This document shows, one piece after another, positions 22,156 to 23,663 of a DNA stretch of 23,663 nt. Within the stretch, counting starts at the first letter, position 1. Each line of letters begins with the position of its first letter. The position numbers and the translations under genes are program-made. The notes below the pieces were generated by a model. That model did no database searches. It was not told the origin of the DNA and saw only the letters and a program-made list of their open reading frames with translations. The DNA comes from Candidatus Rifleibacteriota bacterium. GTDB taxonomy: Bacteria; UBP17; UBA6191; JACPRK01. The DNA lies in contig JACQZL010000215.1 in NCBI GenBank assembly GCA_016213865.1, forward strand, positions 1 through 23,663, written 5' to 3'.

Positions 22156-23314
22156 AGTAGCGGATGGCCTCCATCGGCTCGAGAGCGATCGCCTTGCGGG
22201 CCGGGAAGAAGCTGGCACCCAGGGAGATGACCAGCGTCAGCAGCGAGACCTTGACGAAGTCGAGGGGGTCGAAGAGCACGGGCACCTTGCCCACCGCGTA
22301 GATCGCCGTGGGAAGCTGGATGGGATAGGTCTGCAGGAGGAGCCCCACCGCGTAGCCGCCGGCGCACCCGAGCACCGTTCCCAGAAGGCCGATGAGCGTG
22401 CCCTGAATGAGGAAGATGAAGACGATCTGGCGCCGCGTCGCGCCCAGCGAGCGCAGGATGCCGATGTCGCGGAACTTCTCGATGACCATCATCGTCAGCA
22501 CGTTGCTGATGCCGAAACTGGCGACGATGAGCGTGAGGAGGATGACCAGGAACGTGGCCTGCTGCTCGAGCGAGATCGCCTGCAACAGCACGCGGTTGGT
22601 CTCGAGCCAGCTCGCGGCCTCGAGCCCCGTCGCGCCCTTGATGCGCGCGGCCAGCTCCCGGGCCGCAAGCGGGTCCTCGGTCTTGACGAAGAGGTGGCTG
22701 CAGCCCGACTTGAAACCGAAGGCCGCCTGGGTCAGCTCCAGCGGGACCATCATGGTCTGGAAGTCGAACTCGGTGACGCCGGTCCGGAAGATGCCCACGA
22801 CCCGCAACTCGAAGACCGAGCCGTCCGGGATGACGAGGTTGACCTGGTCGTTGAGCTTGACCTTCAGTTGCCGCGCCATCTCCTCGCCGAGGAGGACCTC
22901 TTTCTGGGAGTAGAAGCGGAACTCGCCCTTGACGATGCTGGAGGCGAGCTGGTTGACGTGCCGCTCGAGGTCCGGAACGATGCCCTTGATGCTGGCCCCG
23001 CTGAAGGCCTGTTCCTTCTCGTTCTCGATCATGCCCTGGGCCAAAATGGCGGGGGCGCAGGCCTTGACCGCCGGAAGGGCCCGGATCGACTCGAGCTGCT
23101 TGGGCCAGCCGTCGATCTGGTGGGACTTCGAGTAGACCTGGACGTGGCCCGAGGTCTCGAGGATCTGGTCGATCAGGCTGCGCTCGAAGCCGTTCAAGAT
23201 CGCCAGGATCACGATGAGCGCCAGCACGCCGACGAAGACGCCCAGGACGGTGATGGCCGCCTGGCGGCGCCGGAAGCGCAGGCCCTGGATTGCCAGGAAG
23301 AGACTTGGAGGCAT
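22148..23314 (-). CDS. LolC/LolE-family ABC transporter permease
   Basis: 388 aa from the ATG at 23314; the frame opens five codons upstream at a GTG (23329) inside a palindrome. Layout of the FtsX/LolCE family: an N-terminal membrane helix (about 22-43, ITVLGVFVGVLALIVILAIL), a large periplasmic MacB-like domain, then three C-terminal helices. The diagnostic SFGISNVLTMMVIEKFRDIGILRSLGATRRQ is present (about 268-298). With the ATPase LolD such permeases extract lipoproteins from the inner membrane for transport to LolA. LolC and LolE cannot be told apart here, and no LolD gene is in the window. Next to a lipoprotein gene this fits a lipoprotein-export or related envelope role. Confidence 0.87.
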   Translation of the reverse strand: MPPSLFLAIQGLRFRRRQAAITVLGVFVGVLALIVILAILNGFERSLIDQILETSGHVQVYSKSHQIDGWPKQLESIRALPAVKACAPAILAQGMIENEKEQAFSGASIKGIVPDLERHVNQLASSIVKGEFRFYSQKEVLLGEEMARQLKVKLNDQVNLVIPDGSVFELRVVGIFRTGVTEFDFQTMMVPLELTQAAFGFKSGCSHLFVKTEDPLAARELAARIKGATGLEAASWLETNRVLLQAISLEQQATFLVILLTLIVASFGISNVLTMMVIEKFRDIGILRSLGATRRQIVFIFLIQGTLIGLLGTVLGCAGGYAVGLLLQTYPIQLPTAIYAVGKVPVLFDPLDFVKVSLLTLVISLGASFFPARKAIALEPMEAIRYYA

Positions 23315-23325
23315 CGCAAGAGAGA

Positions 23326-23338
23326 CCACGGACCGTGG
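23326..23338. promoter_or_regulatory. Palindrome just upstream of the permease start
   Basis: CCACGG-A-CCGTGG, perfect 6-bp arms around one base, 12 nt before the ATG. A candidate operator or mRNA structure; no consensus promoter is recognisable next to it. Confidence 0.35.
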
Positions 23339-23663
23339 CGGAGACAGGGAAGTCTAGCACAGCCGGAGACTCGAAGCGGCTGGAGGTCGCTTCGAGGGGA
23401 TCGATGCCGAGGAATGGGAGCCCGCATCGCCACGAGGCTCGAGAGGTCGTCATTCAACACAGAGACACGGAGGCACAAATACAAAGAGGAGCTGATTTGA
23501 TGAGACTTTTCTCTGTGTCTCCGTGTCTTTGTGTCTTCCATGAGAAGGCTCCTCCTTGTCAAGCGGGGTGCACGACTTTTTTTCATTTGGCGCCCGAGGG
23601 AGGGTTCTACGCGACCATAGGAGCATGCCCTGTAGCCGATCCGGAGTTTGGGCACCGGTCAAG
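23339..23663. other. Right-edge region without a convincing gene
   Basis: About 325 bases. It contains the CACGGAG-type inverted repeat and a run of eight T on the + strand near 23577. A - strand frame preceded by AAGGAGG is repeat-derived and was not accepted. Confidence 0.5.
23457..23534. repeat. CACGGAG-type inverted repeat
   Basis: Arms 23457-23479 and 23512-23534 are inverted with 20 of 23 positions matching; the 32-nt spacer is less GC-rich than its surroundings. Simple CAC/GAG-type composition like the repeat at 19330-19391. This style of repeat is common in planctomycete-like and related genomes. Confidence 0.6.

Noticed and set aside
23209..23655. Short - strand frame with AAGGAGG before an ATG (near 23540), starting MEDTKTRRHREK
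   Set aside because: The first part is direct translation of the CACGGAG-type inverted repeat and the rest is shadow of the permease gene; no family resemblance.

Overview
The window is GC-rich and reads as a chromosomal segment of a Gram-negative (diderm) bacterium. It encodes a LolC/LolE-type permease, a lipoprotein with a clear lipobox, Sec-type signal peptides and a prepilin-like protein. Sulfatase-like enzymes, EF-hand/TPR proteins, HEAT repeats and short dispersed palindromes together recall Planctomycetota, Myxococcota or Acidobacteriota, but I cannot place the phylum from sequence alone.

Left part (1-6014). The 3' part of a large adenosine-deaminase-like gene enters from the left edge on the + strand. 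It carries an unusually long insertion, as expected of RADAR RdrB-like or related proteins rather than housekeeping Ada. Facing it on the - strand are a PIN toxin/antitoxin pair, an AAA ATPase of the DUF4143 type with a striking palindromic promoter/operator touching its start codon, and a HEAT-repeat protein with a C-terminal membrane anchor.

Centre (6268-19303). A very large PilX-like prepilin (- strand) is divergent from a six-gene + strand cluster. The cluster is three tandem copies of a two-gene unit: a sulfatase/alkaline-phosphatase-superfamily enzyme followed by a secreted EF-hand plus TPR protein. Genes within a unit overlap by 1 nt or lie a few bases apart, except that unit 1 is separated by a GC-rich repeat; units 1 and 2 also overlap by 1 nt. 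All three enzymes have Ser where sulfatases have the formylglycine Cys, and all end in the same four residues, FGYW. Units 2 and 3 are separated by about 250 bp that hold five consecutive hairpins. This triplicated module is the most unusual system in the window; its substrate is unknown. The predicted picture is periplasmic or surface enzymes, each paired with a Ca2+-binding scaffold and made next to a pilus-like protein.

Right part (19304-23663). A 600-bp gene-free stretch holds three palindromic repeat elements, followed by a VapBC-type toxin-antitoxin operon with a good promoter (+). On the - strand a compact operon encodes a LolC/E-like permease, a lipoprotein and a VanZ-family membrane protein, with overlapping ends. 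The last 325 bases hold an inverted repeat of a CACGGAG/CACAAAG type and no convincing gene.
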